Virus record (IMG/VR): IMGVR_UViG_3300032291_002073
Location: 1-23,000 of that record
Length of the DNA stretch: 23,000 bases
Reading direction: 5' to 3' (one strand)
DNA from: a virus
In this document: positions 1 to 7,305 of the stretch, in pieces
How the letters are laid out: every line of letters begins with the position of its first letter
Numbering within the stretch: the first letter of the stretch is position 1
Notes under the pieces: model-generated
Told to the model about the DNA's origin: nothing
Databases searched by the model: none
The model's input: only the letters and a program-made list of their open reading frames with translations
Program-made: the position numbers and the translations under genes

Positions 1-964
1 ACAAAGAGAAATAAGAGCCTGCAATAACACTATCTACCACACTTGCCCCTAAAACATTAAACTGCCCGTTGACAAAATTCCTTTCTGAACTTGCCCCGTT
101 TAAAGTATTAGCGTGTCCAACAATAGAACTATAAAGGTTTACGTTGGTAATAGTATTCCCAAAGCCTATTGATTGGAATTGCAAAGATGATGGCGAACTT
201 GTAGACCTAAACCAACTTGTTCCACCAAAGGTAATTGCATCGCTGTTTGTATTCGCTATTGGTATATTTACAATACCATTGCCAGTAATAGAAAACGTTT
301 CCGAACTATCGGCTGCATTCCTTATTACTAAGGTCTTACTGCCTAATGTATCGGCTGCATTAACTAAGGTTAATCGTGTACCCCTTGCAGTTGAGCCGCC
401 TATTATTAAACCGTTGGTTGTGTCTAAATTTAAGATTGCGTTTTCTTGCAATACATTACCAGTTCCCTCAAACAATACCCTGCCAACCGTTCCCCCTGTT
501 ATAGGTGTTGTTCCGATTGCTAATGACGTAGGTGCTAAAGTATAATTAGCCCAAGCACCCGAATGGTATATCCTGTTTATTACAGTACCGGCGGTTGAAT
601 ATCCAGTACCCCCTACTGTTGCCGTGCCGTTCCTTACAAACACCACAAACCCTTTACCCTCTGCGGGTGTAGGGTCGGTAAAGGTAGCCGATGCAACAAC
701 GGTATAAACACCGTCTAATACAGCCGTTGTGTTACTGTTAATTACAATGCTTTCATTTTGCTTTAAATCTAAAGCCGTTTGTAAGTCAGTTTGTGAAGAT
801 AGCGTTCCCGTTATACTTCCCCAGGTTGCACCACCACCACCTACCGCTTGCCAACTTCCCTTTCCATTGGCATCAGAAGTCCACACATAACCATTAGCAG
901 CACCCCTGCGAAAAGTTACCCCCCCTAAAAAAAGTACATCGCTTGAAAACGGTTTATAATTCAT
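1..964 (-). CDS. Tail-fibre-like structural protein, cut by window edge
   Basis: The minus-strand frame starting ATG at 964 stays open to base 1, about 321 codons, so the C-terminus lies outside the window. The start MNYKPFSSDVLFLGG overlaps the end of the upstream connector gene by 11 bases, which is the usual spacing here. The residues are rich in Gly, Thr, Ser, Asn and Val. Short segments resemble phage fibre and trimeric beta-structured proteins: a Gly run near residues 42-45, then ITGTLSSQTDLQTALDLKQN at about 51-70, which is a typical fibre repeat-like motif. Two NAAD segments occur near residues 200-215. I infer a tail fibre or host-contact protein. An intramolecular chaperone domain (for example peptidase S74) could follow beyond the edge, but I cannot see it. 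Position after the connector is consistent with the end of the structural module. Confidence 0.72.
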   Translation of the reverse strand, partial: MNYKPFSSDVLFLGGVTFRRGAANGYVWTSDANGKGSWQAVGGGGATWGSITGTLSSQTDLQTALDLKQNESIVINSNTTAVLDGVYTVVASATFTDPTPAEGKGFVVFVRNGTATVGGTGYSTAGTVINRIYHSGAWANYTLAPTSLAIGTTPITGGTVGRVLFEGTGNVLQENAILNLDTTNGLIIGGSTARGTRLTLVNAADTLGSKTLVIRNAADSSETFSITGNGIVNIPIANTNSDAITFGGTSWFRSTSSPSSLQFQSIGFGNTITNVNLYSSIVGHANTLNGASSERNFVNGQFNVLGASVVDSVIAGSYFSL

Positions 965-1547
965 AGCAATTGCAGTTCAATCGGTTGCAATCTCGGCAAG
1001 TATAACGTAACCTATTATTTGAATTACCGCCAACACCAATAACAACAACACCGCCCTTTTTTCTTGAACTTACCGTAGGGTCATCACCCCATAATGGATA
1101 GTCAGTTGACTTGTTGCATAGGAACTCTTCGCACTCATTCCAATATGCCTTGCCTTGTTCTTTAGCGTTACTTATTGCAGCTTGTAGTGTTTTGGTATCT
1201 ACCCTATCCGAAACATCGCTATTGTTTTTAAAAACAACTCCAAAGCGTGTTACATTAACGTTTTGGTTAGCTAAAAATCGTGCATAGGCAAACATTACAA
1301 TAACAGCCTTTAGCCCGGTAAAAGAATAGGTAAGGTTGTTATAAGTGTAATCGCCACCATTTAATAATGCTTGGTAGTTGGCATCGGATTGGTTGTTAAT
1401 AAGGTCAGTATAAAACTGATTGCCCATTAACTCTTTAAGGTCAAATTGTTGCGCTTGGCTAATATAAGGGTTAAGCCTTTCTGTAACGTCTAAGTTACCC
1501 GTTAACTCCCTATAAGGCTCAAAATCATTAAACGTTATTAGTGCCAT
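954..1547 (-). CDS. Putative head-tail connector protein (DUF6712-like)
   Basis: This 197-residue protein follows the portal gene with a one-base TAATG-type overlap, a position typical for an adaptor that docks on the portal ring and joins head to tail. The N-terminus MALITFNDFEPYRELTGNLD and the mostly helical middle resemble the DUF6712 proteins of Bacteroidota phages and gp6-like connectors; this is recognition from memory, not a search. The C-terminus is odd: residues about 182-195 have four cysteines in a CxxCxxxxCxC pattern (CRDCNRLNCNC), which could bind a metal. The last codons overlap the start of the fibre gene. The function is inferred mainly from position. Confidence 0.65.
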   Translation of the reverse strand: MALITFNDFEPYRELTGNLDVTERLNPYISQAQQFDLKELMGNQFYTDLINNQSDANYQALLNGGDYTYNNLTYSFTGLKAVIVMFAYARFLANQNVNVTRFGVVFKNNSDVSDRVDTKTLQAAISNAKEQGKAYWNECEEFLCNKSTDYPLWGDDPTVSSRKKGGVVVIGVGGNSNNRLRYTCRDCNRLNCNCYEL

Positions 1548-2833
1548 TATTCTGTTATTGTTGTACCGTAAACCATAGCTTTAGCACTATTCTCATCAAC
1601 ACCAAAGATAACCCTAATCATATTTGTTTTTTGTTCAGGTGTTAATACTGGGTCAACTAAAATAGTGGTAATTGATTGCACCCCCCCAACTCCAATAACA
1701 GTAGCTAAATTTTGGCTATCTACGTTCTCTGAAGTAGCTGTTAAAGGAATAATAGAATAGTCATTAGTTGGGTTAATAGGCATATAATAAAATGCAAAAA
1801 TCTTTTTATAAACCTCTTCAATTATAAGCCTCTCATCGGCTGTTTTTTTGTTGTAGCTTTCAACCGCTTCTATCTCCTCCCCTGCCGTACCAAGTTTGCC
1901 CGATACCTCTTTACCTATTAATATGCTTGCCATTCCGTAATTCATACGGATATTGTCTTGAACTGAACTTTCAGTATATTCAAAAAGTTTGTCAGTATCT
2001 TGGTAGTCTACCTTAATTAGTTTAGGGTCTTGCGTTTCATCAGTACTGTCAACACGCATAATTTTTGAACTGTTATCAGCCCCTTGAAATGATGCCAACA
2101 CCCCGTTTAGGTCATCGGTACTATCACCGTCTTCAGTTACCGCCCTATTAATATAAATATGCGATGCCATAAAGTTGGTAGTAATATCACGGTACTTTTT
2201 AACCTTTATTTGTCCATCGGTAACACAATCTTCTAATACGGGGTCGGCTGTTGCCGTTGGGTATTCGTGTCCGTCAACAGAGAAATAAAGTATTTGACCT
2301 TTGTATTTGTCAAAACCACCCGCCTGAATAACCTCTTCTTCTACCTTTTCAGGGTTAAAAAAATTGATTATATCAATATTCTCTTTTTTAATTTGCTTTA
2401 ACCTGCGTTTATTCCAATCGTCATATACGGCAACAGCATAAGGAACGTAACTATCCTTTTCAACCGCTAACCTGCAATGCTCAAAAGGTATTGAATAAAC
2501 ATCGGTAATTTGATAGTTCGCATTGTAGTTAACGTGGAACGCAAAGCCCCTAAACATTGCTAAGTCGTTGGCTGTTTTGCGTAAAATAAAGTCATTAGTT
2601 TGACCTAATTGGTTAACCTTAGCCTTGTAAAAAGATTGGTCGGCAAAACCTTGTCCCGTTATAAACTTTGCATAGATTTCGTTACACCTAAATGCTGTTC
2701 CGCTACCCTTAATAATGTCCATTACCCGTTGCGGATAGGCATTATCAATGTCATAAGCCAATATCCCCTCTGTAGCTATACGTTTTACTGTTAGCCTTTG
2801 CGGTACATCAACAATGGAAGTTCTGTAAACCAT
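1547..2833 (-). CDS. Phage portal protein
   Basis: This 428-residue protein would form the dodecameric ring at the capsid vertex through which DNA is packaged and ejected. Its length, its mixed alpha/beta N-terminal half and a late segment with GKEVSGKLGTAGEEIEA (about residues 307-323) fit portal proteins of Bacteroidota phages. The segment lies in the part that normally lines the channel and clip. Next to it are a connector gene (downstream, one-base overlap) and a SAP-like gene (upstream, one-base overlap), so the three are probably translationally coupled. The odd point is order: in most tailed phages the portal gene directly follows the large terminase, but here it follows protease and capsid genes. 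Assignment is from pattern and context; a structure-based search would settle it. Confidence 0.68.
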   Translation of the reverse strand: MVYRTSIVDVPQRLTVKRIATEGILAYDIDNAYPQRVMDIIKGSGTAFRCNEIYAKFITGQGFADQSFYKAKVNQLGQTNDFILRKTANDLAMFRGFAFHVNYNANYQITDVYSIPFEHCRLAVEKDSYVPYAVAVYDDWNKRRLKQIKKENIDIINFFNPEKVEEEVIQAGGFDKYKGQILYFSVDGHEYPTATADPVLEDCVTDGQIKVKKYRDITTNFMASHIYINRAVTEDGDSTDDLNGVLASFQGADNSSKIMRVDSTDETQDPKLIKVDYQDTDKLFEYTESSVQDNIRMNYGMASILIGKEVSGKLGTAGEEIEAVESYNKKTADERLIIEEVYKKIFAFYYMPINPTNDYSIIPLTATSENVDSQNLATVIGVGGVQSITTILVDPVLTPEQKTNMIRVIFGVDENSAKAMVYGTTITE

Positions 2834-3330
2834 TATTCGCCTTTTTTGTCATCAGCTTCTAACGCCTCAATAAAAATTGCCTTGCTTGTGCCTGTAACAT
2901 CTAAACCACGATTAGCGCACTCTTCCTTTAATGCAGGTAATTTCATTTCAGCGTAGGCACTTTCTTTTTTATCTTCTACAACTGGGCTTTCTTTTAGCAA
3001 ATCTTCGTTGATAGTCTTAAACTTTTTGCGTAGTTCAGGGCGTGCTAATAGCATTTCTATACAAGCCGATTCAGGTAAATACTTCTCTGAATAAGTAACG
3101 CCTTTAAAGCTGATTAAACTGCCTGTTTTTAGAGTAAAATTTTTAGTTGATTGCATATCTTGTTCGTTTGATGGTAAAGATAAGTAATTTTTTAATTTAA
3201 AGTAATCACGGTAGAGGTTGCCTGGGCAACTGCCGCAAACTACACCCTTACCAAATGTTGATTTGAATAAAATACCAAACTCTTTTTGAGCCTGTGGATT
3301 ATACATGACCTCGTTAACTGTCCACTTCAT
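2833..3330 (-). CDS. Unknown structural-module protein with SAP-like C-terminus
   Basis: This 165-residue protein lies between the capsid operon terminator and the portal gene. Two regions stand out. Residues about 30-38 carry a CGSCPGN motif, a CxxC pair that could bind a metal. The last 40 residues, beginning near KLPALKEECANRGLDVTGTS, look like a SAP or HeH helix-extended loop-helix: the pattern lpaLkeec..rGLd.tGtKa.li is typical, and such domains often bind DNA. Phage proteins with this domain occur near portals and connectors. The middle contains charged linker sequence (about residues 112-128). I do not recognise the family as a whole. A head-completion or DNA-contacting role is an inference from the C-terminal pattern and position. 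Confidence 0.6.
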   Translation of the reverse strand: MKWTVNEVMYNPQAQKEFGILFKSTFGKGVVCGSCPGNLYRDYFKLKNYLSLPSNEQDMQSTKNFTLKTGSLISFKGVTYSEKYLPESACIEMLLARPELRKKFKTINEDLLKESPVVEDKKESAYAEMKLPALKEECANRGLDVTGTSKAIFIEALEADDKKGE

Positions 3331-3342
3331 AAAAATTAGTAT

Positions 3343-3371
3343 AAAAAAAGGGGCTTTTTATCGCCCCCTTT
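3343..3371 (-). terminator. Rho-independent terminator after the capsid genes
   Basis: Read on the minus strand, GGGGC (with three A before it) and GCCCC form a 5-bp GC stem, extendable by A-T pairs across one bulged G. The loop is GATAAAAA and a run of seven T follows directly. It lies in the 58-base gap after the structural gene at 3389-3964 and before the next minus gene, so it would end or reduce transcription between the capsid operon and the portal operon. I see no consensus promoter just downstream of it, so it may act as an attenuator. Confidence 0.7.
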
Positions 3372-3388
3372 CCTTTAGTTAAAAAATG

Positions 3389-3964
3389 TTATAGTAAGGC
3401 TTCAATTAATGCCAATGTTGTAGCATAATTGGTGTCAAATACGCTAAATGGTAAGTGTGGCTCTTTTACAAGTTCCGAACTGCCAAGTTGCAGTACATAG
3501 ATGCCGTCATTCTCCATTACGTTACGCACGCTTGTTAGCACTTCAAGACCGTTGGTTATACCATAAATCTCAAAAGCTGAATTGCCAGTAGCGGAACGGT
3601 TAGCATTTTCAACAATAGCACAAAGGTTTCCCGATTGTACCATTTTTTCAATTTGTGCTTTTGTTTCCGGTGTAATATCAAATGCTGCAAAACCTACATT
3701 GTGTTGGTAGCTATCAAAATACTGACCTTTTACAAGTTCAGCACTTGCTGTAATTGAGTTGTTACGCCCCTCTATTTTAAACAATGTTTGACCTGATGCT
3801 AATGTAATGCCATCAACAATCTTTTGTGGTGTTATACCTGCTGTGTCGTAGGTAAAATCAGCCCCGTCAAGGTTAAATAGATATAAGGTGTCTTTAGTCC
3901 CCGCAATAGGCGGGTTATCACAATCAATCAATATATCTGCGCTTATGCCTCCGCATTGTGCCAT
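3389..3964 (-). CDS. Phage structural protein, possibly tail tube or head decoration
   Basis: This 191-residue protein follows the major capsid gene after a 19-base gap and is followed by a terminator, so it is probably made in large amount. The sequence is beta-rich and without membrane segments or a signal peptide. Segments such as LYLFNLDGADFTYD (about 27-40), TLFKIEGRNNS (60-70) and the C-terminal YATTLALIEALL match a protein type I associate with Bacteroidota phage structural clusters. I cannot say whether it is the major tail (tube) protein or a capsid decoration protein. High-dose position beside the capsid fits both; no other tail tube candidate is obvious in the window, which slightly favours tail tube. 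Confidence 0.55.
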   Translation of the reverse strand: MAQCGGISADILIDCDNPPIAGTKDTLYLFNLDGADFTYDTAGITPQKIVDGITLASGQTLFKIEGRNNSITASAELVKGQYFDSYQHNVGFAAFDITPETKAQIEKMVQSGNLCAIVENANRSATGNSAFEIYGITNGLEVLTSVRNVMENDGIYVLQLGSSELVKEPHLPFSVFDTNYATTLALIEALL

Positions 3965-3983
3965 AATTCTTAGTTTTTAAAGG

Positions 3984-5063
3984 TTAATAAGCTACTTCTA
4001 CCAAGTAATCTTCCAATACTTTAGCATCAAGGTTGTAAGCGAATTTAGCAACGTATTTCTCGTTGTATTCGTCAAAGAATGCTTTAACTTCAGCAAGGTT
4101 GCCCTCTTCTTCAACACCTAAACCTAAGTTATCGGTAGTGGTAAGAATGGCACGGTGTGGGCGGTAATATTTAGTGCCGTTGTCTTGGTAAAGGTCAATC
4201 ATACGGTCAAAGAAATTAACACCAACAACCGGTATGCCGTTGTAAGATAGTGCGCTAAAACCGCCCTCAATGCGTACAAAAGAACTGTCAACACCTTGCA
4301 TCTCTAATTCGTATGCGTACTGGTCAAATACTGTTTGAGTAACAATAAAAATAAGGTTGTTACGATCACGCAAACGGAAGTCAGCCGATATTTTTAAAGT
4401 GTGTAGGGTTTTGGTAGCTATACGGTTAGTTAGGTCAGTTGCATCAAACGCTTGCAAGGCTTTTGTAGATTGTCCGTTTTTAGTTGCCAATGTGTCAACG
4501 TAACGTGCCGGGGTTGCTGTACCAATTGCAAAAAGTTGTTTCCAAAAACCGTCAATAGGGTTGAAGTAGTCAACATCTATACCGTTTGTAATAACACCGG
4601 CAGGGCTATCATTGTAGTTAGCTGCATCAGTATCACCAAACCAAGCAATACGCCAAGCTGCATCAACGGCAGCATCAGTTAAACGCTCTTCAACAAAGTT
4701 AGCAAAGTCAGTATCAAGGATGTTTGTTTTGTTAACACCATTTTTAGTAGCCCAAGCAAAGAATGTATCTTCTAAGTCAGTCCAGCAATCTTCAATACGG
4801 GCGGCTATGTACTTTGGAGTCCATACCTTTTCGCTAATATCAATAGATGCGGTGTCGGCAGTTGTTGAACAAGTTGTTTTTTCTTTGCCAAGCAAGCCTA
4901 ATTTACCAAGAAAAACAATCTGTTTGTTTGCCTTAATGCCGGTAAATACCTGGTGAAATTCGGTAATAGCAGGGCGTGTAAATAACGCCTCGTAGATAGC
5001 CTCTGAAAGTAGTTGTACTTCCCTACGGGTAAACGTATAATTGGTTGGGTTTAAAATTGCCAT
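3984..5063 (-). CDS. Major capsid protein (HK97-fold candidate)
   Basis: This 359-residue protein directly follows the ClpP-like protease/scaffold gene (18-base gap), the classic place for the major capsid protein. The N-terminal 30 residues are helical (TRREVQLLSEAIYEALFTRP) and could be a scaffold-like arm. The middle has aromatic and charged segments (WRIAWFGDTDAANYND at about 137-152), and the C-terminal third carries GFSALSYNGIPVVGVNFFD (about 265-283) and a DEYNEKYVAKFAYNLDAKV segment, similar in layout to the P-domain and A-domain of HK97-like capsids in Bacteroidota phages. Assignment rests on length, position and these general features. The A/T-rich gap before the start gives no clear ribosome binding site. 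Confidence 0.75.
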   Translation of the reverse strand: MAILNPTNYTFTRREVQLLSEAIYEALFTRPAITEFHQVFTGIKANKQIVFLGKLGLLGKEKTTCSTTADTASIDISEKVWTPKYIAARIEDCWTDLEDTFFAWATKNGVNKTNILDTDFANFVEERLTDAAVDAAWRIAWFGDTDAANYNDSPAGVITNGIDVDYFNPIDGFWKQLFAIGTATPARYVDTLATKNGQSTKALQAFDATDLTNRIATKTLHTLKISADFRLRDRNNLIFIVTQTVFDQYAYELEMQGVDSSFVRIEGGFSALSYNGIPVVGVNFFDRMIDLYQDNGTKYYRPHRAILTTTDNLGLGVEEEGNLAEVKAFFDEYNEKYVAKFAYNLDAKVLEDYLVEVAY

Positions 5064-5081
5064 TTCTTATCTTTTTATGGG

Positions 5082-5645
5082 TTAGGTTAATTGTTTTTTA
5101 ACAGGTTTGTATTCAGCTTTACGCTCTTTCATACCCTCAAAACGGTTGTCGTCTTTTTTGTTGTCTGTGTGGCGTGCCATGTTATCTTTTTGGCGTGCCT
5201 TTGGAACGTATGTAGATTTCACGTTGGCTTTAAGTGCCTTTACTTCTTCTTGCAGTGATTCAATAGTTTCAGCCGATTTTGTCAAAGCGTTTTCTACTTC
5301 TTTGTCTTCAGCTTCGTACTCTGCAACTTTAGCTTGCAGGGCTGTTACTTGTTCTTGTAGTTCAGCCATAGTGTATTCGCTTGGTGCGTACACTTCAGTA
5401 ATTTTACCGCCCTCTGTTACAATACGGAAACCTGCCAAATCTCCTGTTAGCGTGTGTTCTGCATCGGTAGGGGTTTCGCCTGTATTGTCTGCACCTACAT
5501 AAACCATATCCCCAACTTTAGGAACATCAGCTTCGGTTTCAATATACAGTTCAGTACCATTTTCTAAGGCACTATGCAAAGCCTTTGGCTCTGCTTCAAA
5601 CAAGGCTCTTACCTTGTCAAGTAATGATTTTTTTTCTGTGGTCAT
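5082..5645 (-). other. Possible internal start giving a separate scaffold protein
   Basis: Within the protease gene an in-frame ATG at 5645 begins MTTEKKSLLDKVRALF, exactly where the ClpP-like domain ends and the scaffold-like half begins. It is preceded by the A-rich stretch GTTGAAATAAAA, the type of leader that favours initiation in Bacteroidota. The product would be 187 residues. Lambda C/Nu3 is the known model for nested scaffold starts in protease genes. This is an inference from position and leader only. Confidence 0.3.
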
Positions 5646-6224
5646 TTTTATTTCAACTTTTCGTTTAGGTTGCAAATCAATTTTAGCATAAGCCTTAATC
5701 GGCTCTGCTATTGCGGTAATAAAACCAAGTTCTAATGCTTTGTTAGCGGTTAGGGTTGTTTCAACAGCCATTAGTTGGCGTAGTGTATCAACATCTTGCC
5801 CCGTTTTTTTAGCGTAGAAATCAGCTAATTTGGTTTCGTTTTGGGTAAGCATTTCTGCCACCTCTGTAAACTTAGCTGCATCGCCACCAGCTTCAGTCCA
5901 GGGATTGTGAATAAAGAACTCGCTGTTAGGAGTCATCAATCGGGTTTCGCCTGATAACGCTATAACGGTGGCTATACTGGCGCATAAACCCTCAATAATA
6001 GTTTCAACGGGTTTGCCTAACGACTTAATGTAATCATGGATAGCAAAGCCCTCGCTAACGCTACCGCCCCGTGAATGAATGTGTAAACGTATTGTATCAA
6101 ATTCACCTGCATTGGTTAATTGCTTTCTAATGCTATCCAAAGAAACAACACCAAACATATCAGCCATATCAGCCGCTACTGTATCTACTTCTCCGTAAGC
6201 GTATATTTCAGCTATTTTGCTCAT
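5082..6224 (-). CDS. ClpP-like prohead protease fused to scaffold-like coiled coil
   Basis: The protein, 380 residues from the start MSKIAEIYAYGEV, would cleave scaffold and capsid arms inside the prohead. I chose ATG 6224 because the family begins with this beta strand; a longer frame to 6275 adds a poor 17-residue tail and overlaps the divergent gene's start. The N-terminal ~180 residues are a ClpP/S14-type domain: HSRGGSVSEG (about 50-59), GLCASIATVIALSGE with the likely nucleophile Ser83, and FFIHNPW with likely catalytic His106; the acid residue is probably near KTGQDVD. The C-terminal half is charged, includes a coiled coil around 285-335 (AELQEQVTALQAKVAEYEAE) and ends in a basic tail, like a scaffold. 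The capsid gene follows. The protease-scaffold fusion is known in tailed phages. Confidence 0.82.
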   Translation of the reverse strand: MSKIAEIYAYGEVDTVAADMADMFGVVSLDSIRKQLTNAGEFDTIRLHIHSRGGSVSEGFAIHDYIKSLGKPVETIIEGLCASIATVIALSGETRLMTPNSEFFIHNPWTEAGGDAAKFTEVAEMLTQNETKLADFYAKKTGQDVDTLRQLMAVETTLTANKALELGFITAIAEPIKAYAKIDLQPKRKVEIKMTTEKKSLLDKVRALFEAEPKALHSALENGTELYIETEADVPKVGDMVYVGADNTGETPTDAEHTLTGDLAGFRIVTEGGKITEVYAPSEYTMAELQEQVTALQAKVAEYEAEDKEVENALTKSAETIESLQEEVKALKANVKSTYVPKARQKDNMARHTDNKKDDNRFEGMKERKAEYKPVKKQLT

Positions 6225-6246
6225 TGATACAAAATTGTTATTTTTG
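6216..6246 (+). promoter_or_regulatory. Bacteroidota-type promoter for the plus-strand gene
   Basis: TTTG (6216-6219), a 19-base spacer and TATTTTTG (6239-6246) match the published Bacteroidota -33/-7 form (TTTG or TTG, about 17-23 bases, TAnnTTTG). Transcription would begin near 6253, leaving about 17 bases before the ATG at 6270. The site overlaps the first codons of the divergent protease gene. It is the only consensus-like site I found directly before the only plus-strand gene, which strengthens it, but AT-rich sequence makes chance matches possible. Confidence 0.55.
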
Positions 6247-6269
6247 CTGAACACCATTACTACAAAAAA

Positions 6270-6779
6270 ATGCAAGTAGATATATTAGGGCTTGGAGAAA
6301 GCCTAAAGGAATACAAGCCAACGGGCAATTTAACCATTGGGGTAAATGACATAGGGACTTACTACCCTGCCGATGTGGTTATATGCGTTGACAACCTTTA
6401 TAGGTTTAAAGGGAAAAGAAAGAAAACACTATGCAGTTATCAACCAAAAGAATTTTGGTCGCATAGATTAGAGTTTAAACAGTTCCAACCGGGCTTTAAA
6501 GAATACCAAATTGGCGGCACTCATAGCCTTAAAAATATGGGTAAAAAAAATACGGTTGTGTTTGGGTTTACTTCCGTTTATGCTGCAATAACTTTAGCGT
6601 ATAACATATACGGGGCAACTGAAATAAATATATACGGGTGCGACCTTGTCAATCACCCAGTATTAGGTGAAAAGAATAGATTAAACAGTACCGTCAAACA
6701 CCTTTTTCAACTGTTTTTGTATTTAAAGCAAAAAGGCGTAACGGTTAATCTGTATTGCGGCTTGGCTAAACTTTTCTAA
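6270..6779 (+). CDS. DUF115/GT42-like protein, lone plus-strand gene
   Basis: This 169-residue protein is the only supported plus-strand gene. It starts at an ATG directly after seven A and is divergent from the protease gene. Its end overlaps the convergent methyltransferase gene by 14 bases. The N-terminus VDILGLGESLKEYK is Rossmann-like. IGVNDIGTYYPADVVICVDN (about 23-42) and TSVYAAITLAYNIYGATEIN (about 101-120), followed by YGCDL, resemble DUF115 and sialyltransferase-like (GT42) proteins, in which a GxGxSL motif and an asparagine/aspartate pair bind a nucleotide sugar. The shortness makes it at best a single-domain version. Together with the neighbouring glycosyltransferases it probably belongs to a sugar-modification cassette; substrate unknown. 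A hairpin-capable inverted repeat (TTAGGgCTT/AAGCCTAA) lies just inside the gene. Confidence 0.65.
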   Translation: MQVDILGLGESLKEYKPTGNLTIGVNDIGTYYPADVVICVDNLYRFKGKRKKTLCSYQPKEFWSHRLEFKQFQPGFKEYQIGGTHSLKNMGKKNTVVFGFTSVYAAITLAYNIYGATEINIYGCDLVNHPVLGEKNRLNSTVKHLFQLFLYLKQKGVTVNLYCGLAKLF

Positions 6780-7305
6780 ACACCATAATAGTATTTTTAA
6801 ACCACCAAAGGTTTGCCGCATCTCTTAGCTTTTTGCTTGTTTCAGCATCGTAGCTATACTCGCTAAACATTTTTATTACCTCTTCATTGGGTAATTCGTT
6901 AACGTGTCCATCTCCACCTTGACCGGGTATAGCCCAACTCATAACAATAAGGTTAGGTTTAATTCTTTTTAGGTTTGTTATATACTTAGCAGTTAATTGT
7001 TTTGGTATGTGCTCTCCAACCTCTAAGCTAAGTACGGTGTCAAATAATATAGATGGATAAAAGTTAACTGTTAGGTCTTGTTCAATACAATCTTTTATTT
7101 TGTTCGTGTTTGGGTTGCCGTCATATCCAATAGCAATAATATCACTATCGTTAAACTTTTGCACATACTTACCCTCTCCACAACCAAAGTCAATAACAGA
7201 ACTTTCTTTAAATAATTCGGTTAGCGCATTAGCTAATGACTCATCAAAGGCGTGATGTTTATCGGTATCATTACCCAACCAATACCCTGTTTTTGCAATT
7301 TTCAT
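6766..7305 (-). CDS. Class I SAM-dependent methyltransferase
   Basis: This 179-residue protein has the SAM-binding motif I VIDFGCGEGKYV at about residues 37-48, an acidic strand-2 end (IAIGYDGNP, about 57-65) and the post-I/motif region DTVLSLEVGEHIP (89-101), which fits small Methyltransf-11/23-like enzymes rather than DNA methylases, since no NPPY or DPPY motif is seen. The product ends in MVFRKV. It overlaps the upstream sugar-related gene by 35 bases, so it is co-translated with the glycosyltransferase set. An O- or N-methylation of a sugar or lipid made by the neighbours is the most likely role; the acceptor is not visible from the sequence. Confidence 0.82.
   Translation of the reverse strand: MKIAKTGYWLGNDTDKHHAFDESLANALTELFKESSVIDFGCGEGKYVQKFNDSDIIAIGYDGNPNTNKIKDCIEQDLTVNFYPSILFDTVLSLEVGEHIPKQLTAKYITNLKRIKPNLIVMSWAIPGQGGDGHVNELPNEEVIKMFSEYSYDAETSKKLRDAANLWWFKNTIMVFRKV

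Noticed and set aside
144-545. Plus-strand open frame of 133 residues
   Set aside because: It lies opposite the fibre-like gene, which is open through the whole region with better protein character; the plus frame is a shadow.
5107-5502. Plus-strand open frame of 131 residues opposite the scaffold part
   Set aside because: Serine-rich complement of a coiled-coil coding region; no separate signal.
5624-5636. A8 run in the protease/scaffold gene as a second frameshift site
   Set aside because: The alternative frame soon ends or lacks protein character, and no nearby gene gap needs explaining.
5082-6275. Longer start for the protease at 6275
   Set aside because: The added residues do not fit the family and overlap the start of the divergent plus-strand gene; ATG 6224 begins the first domain strand.
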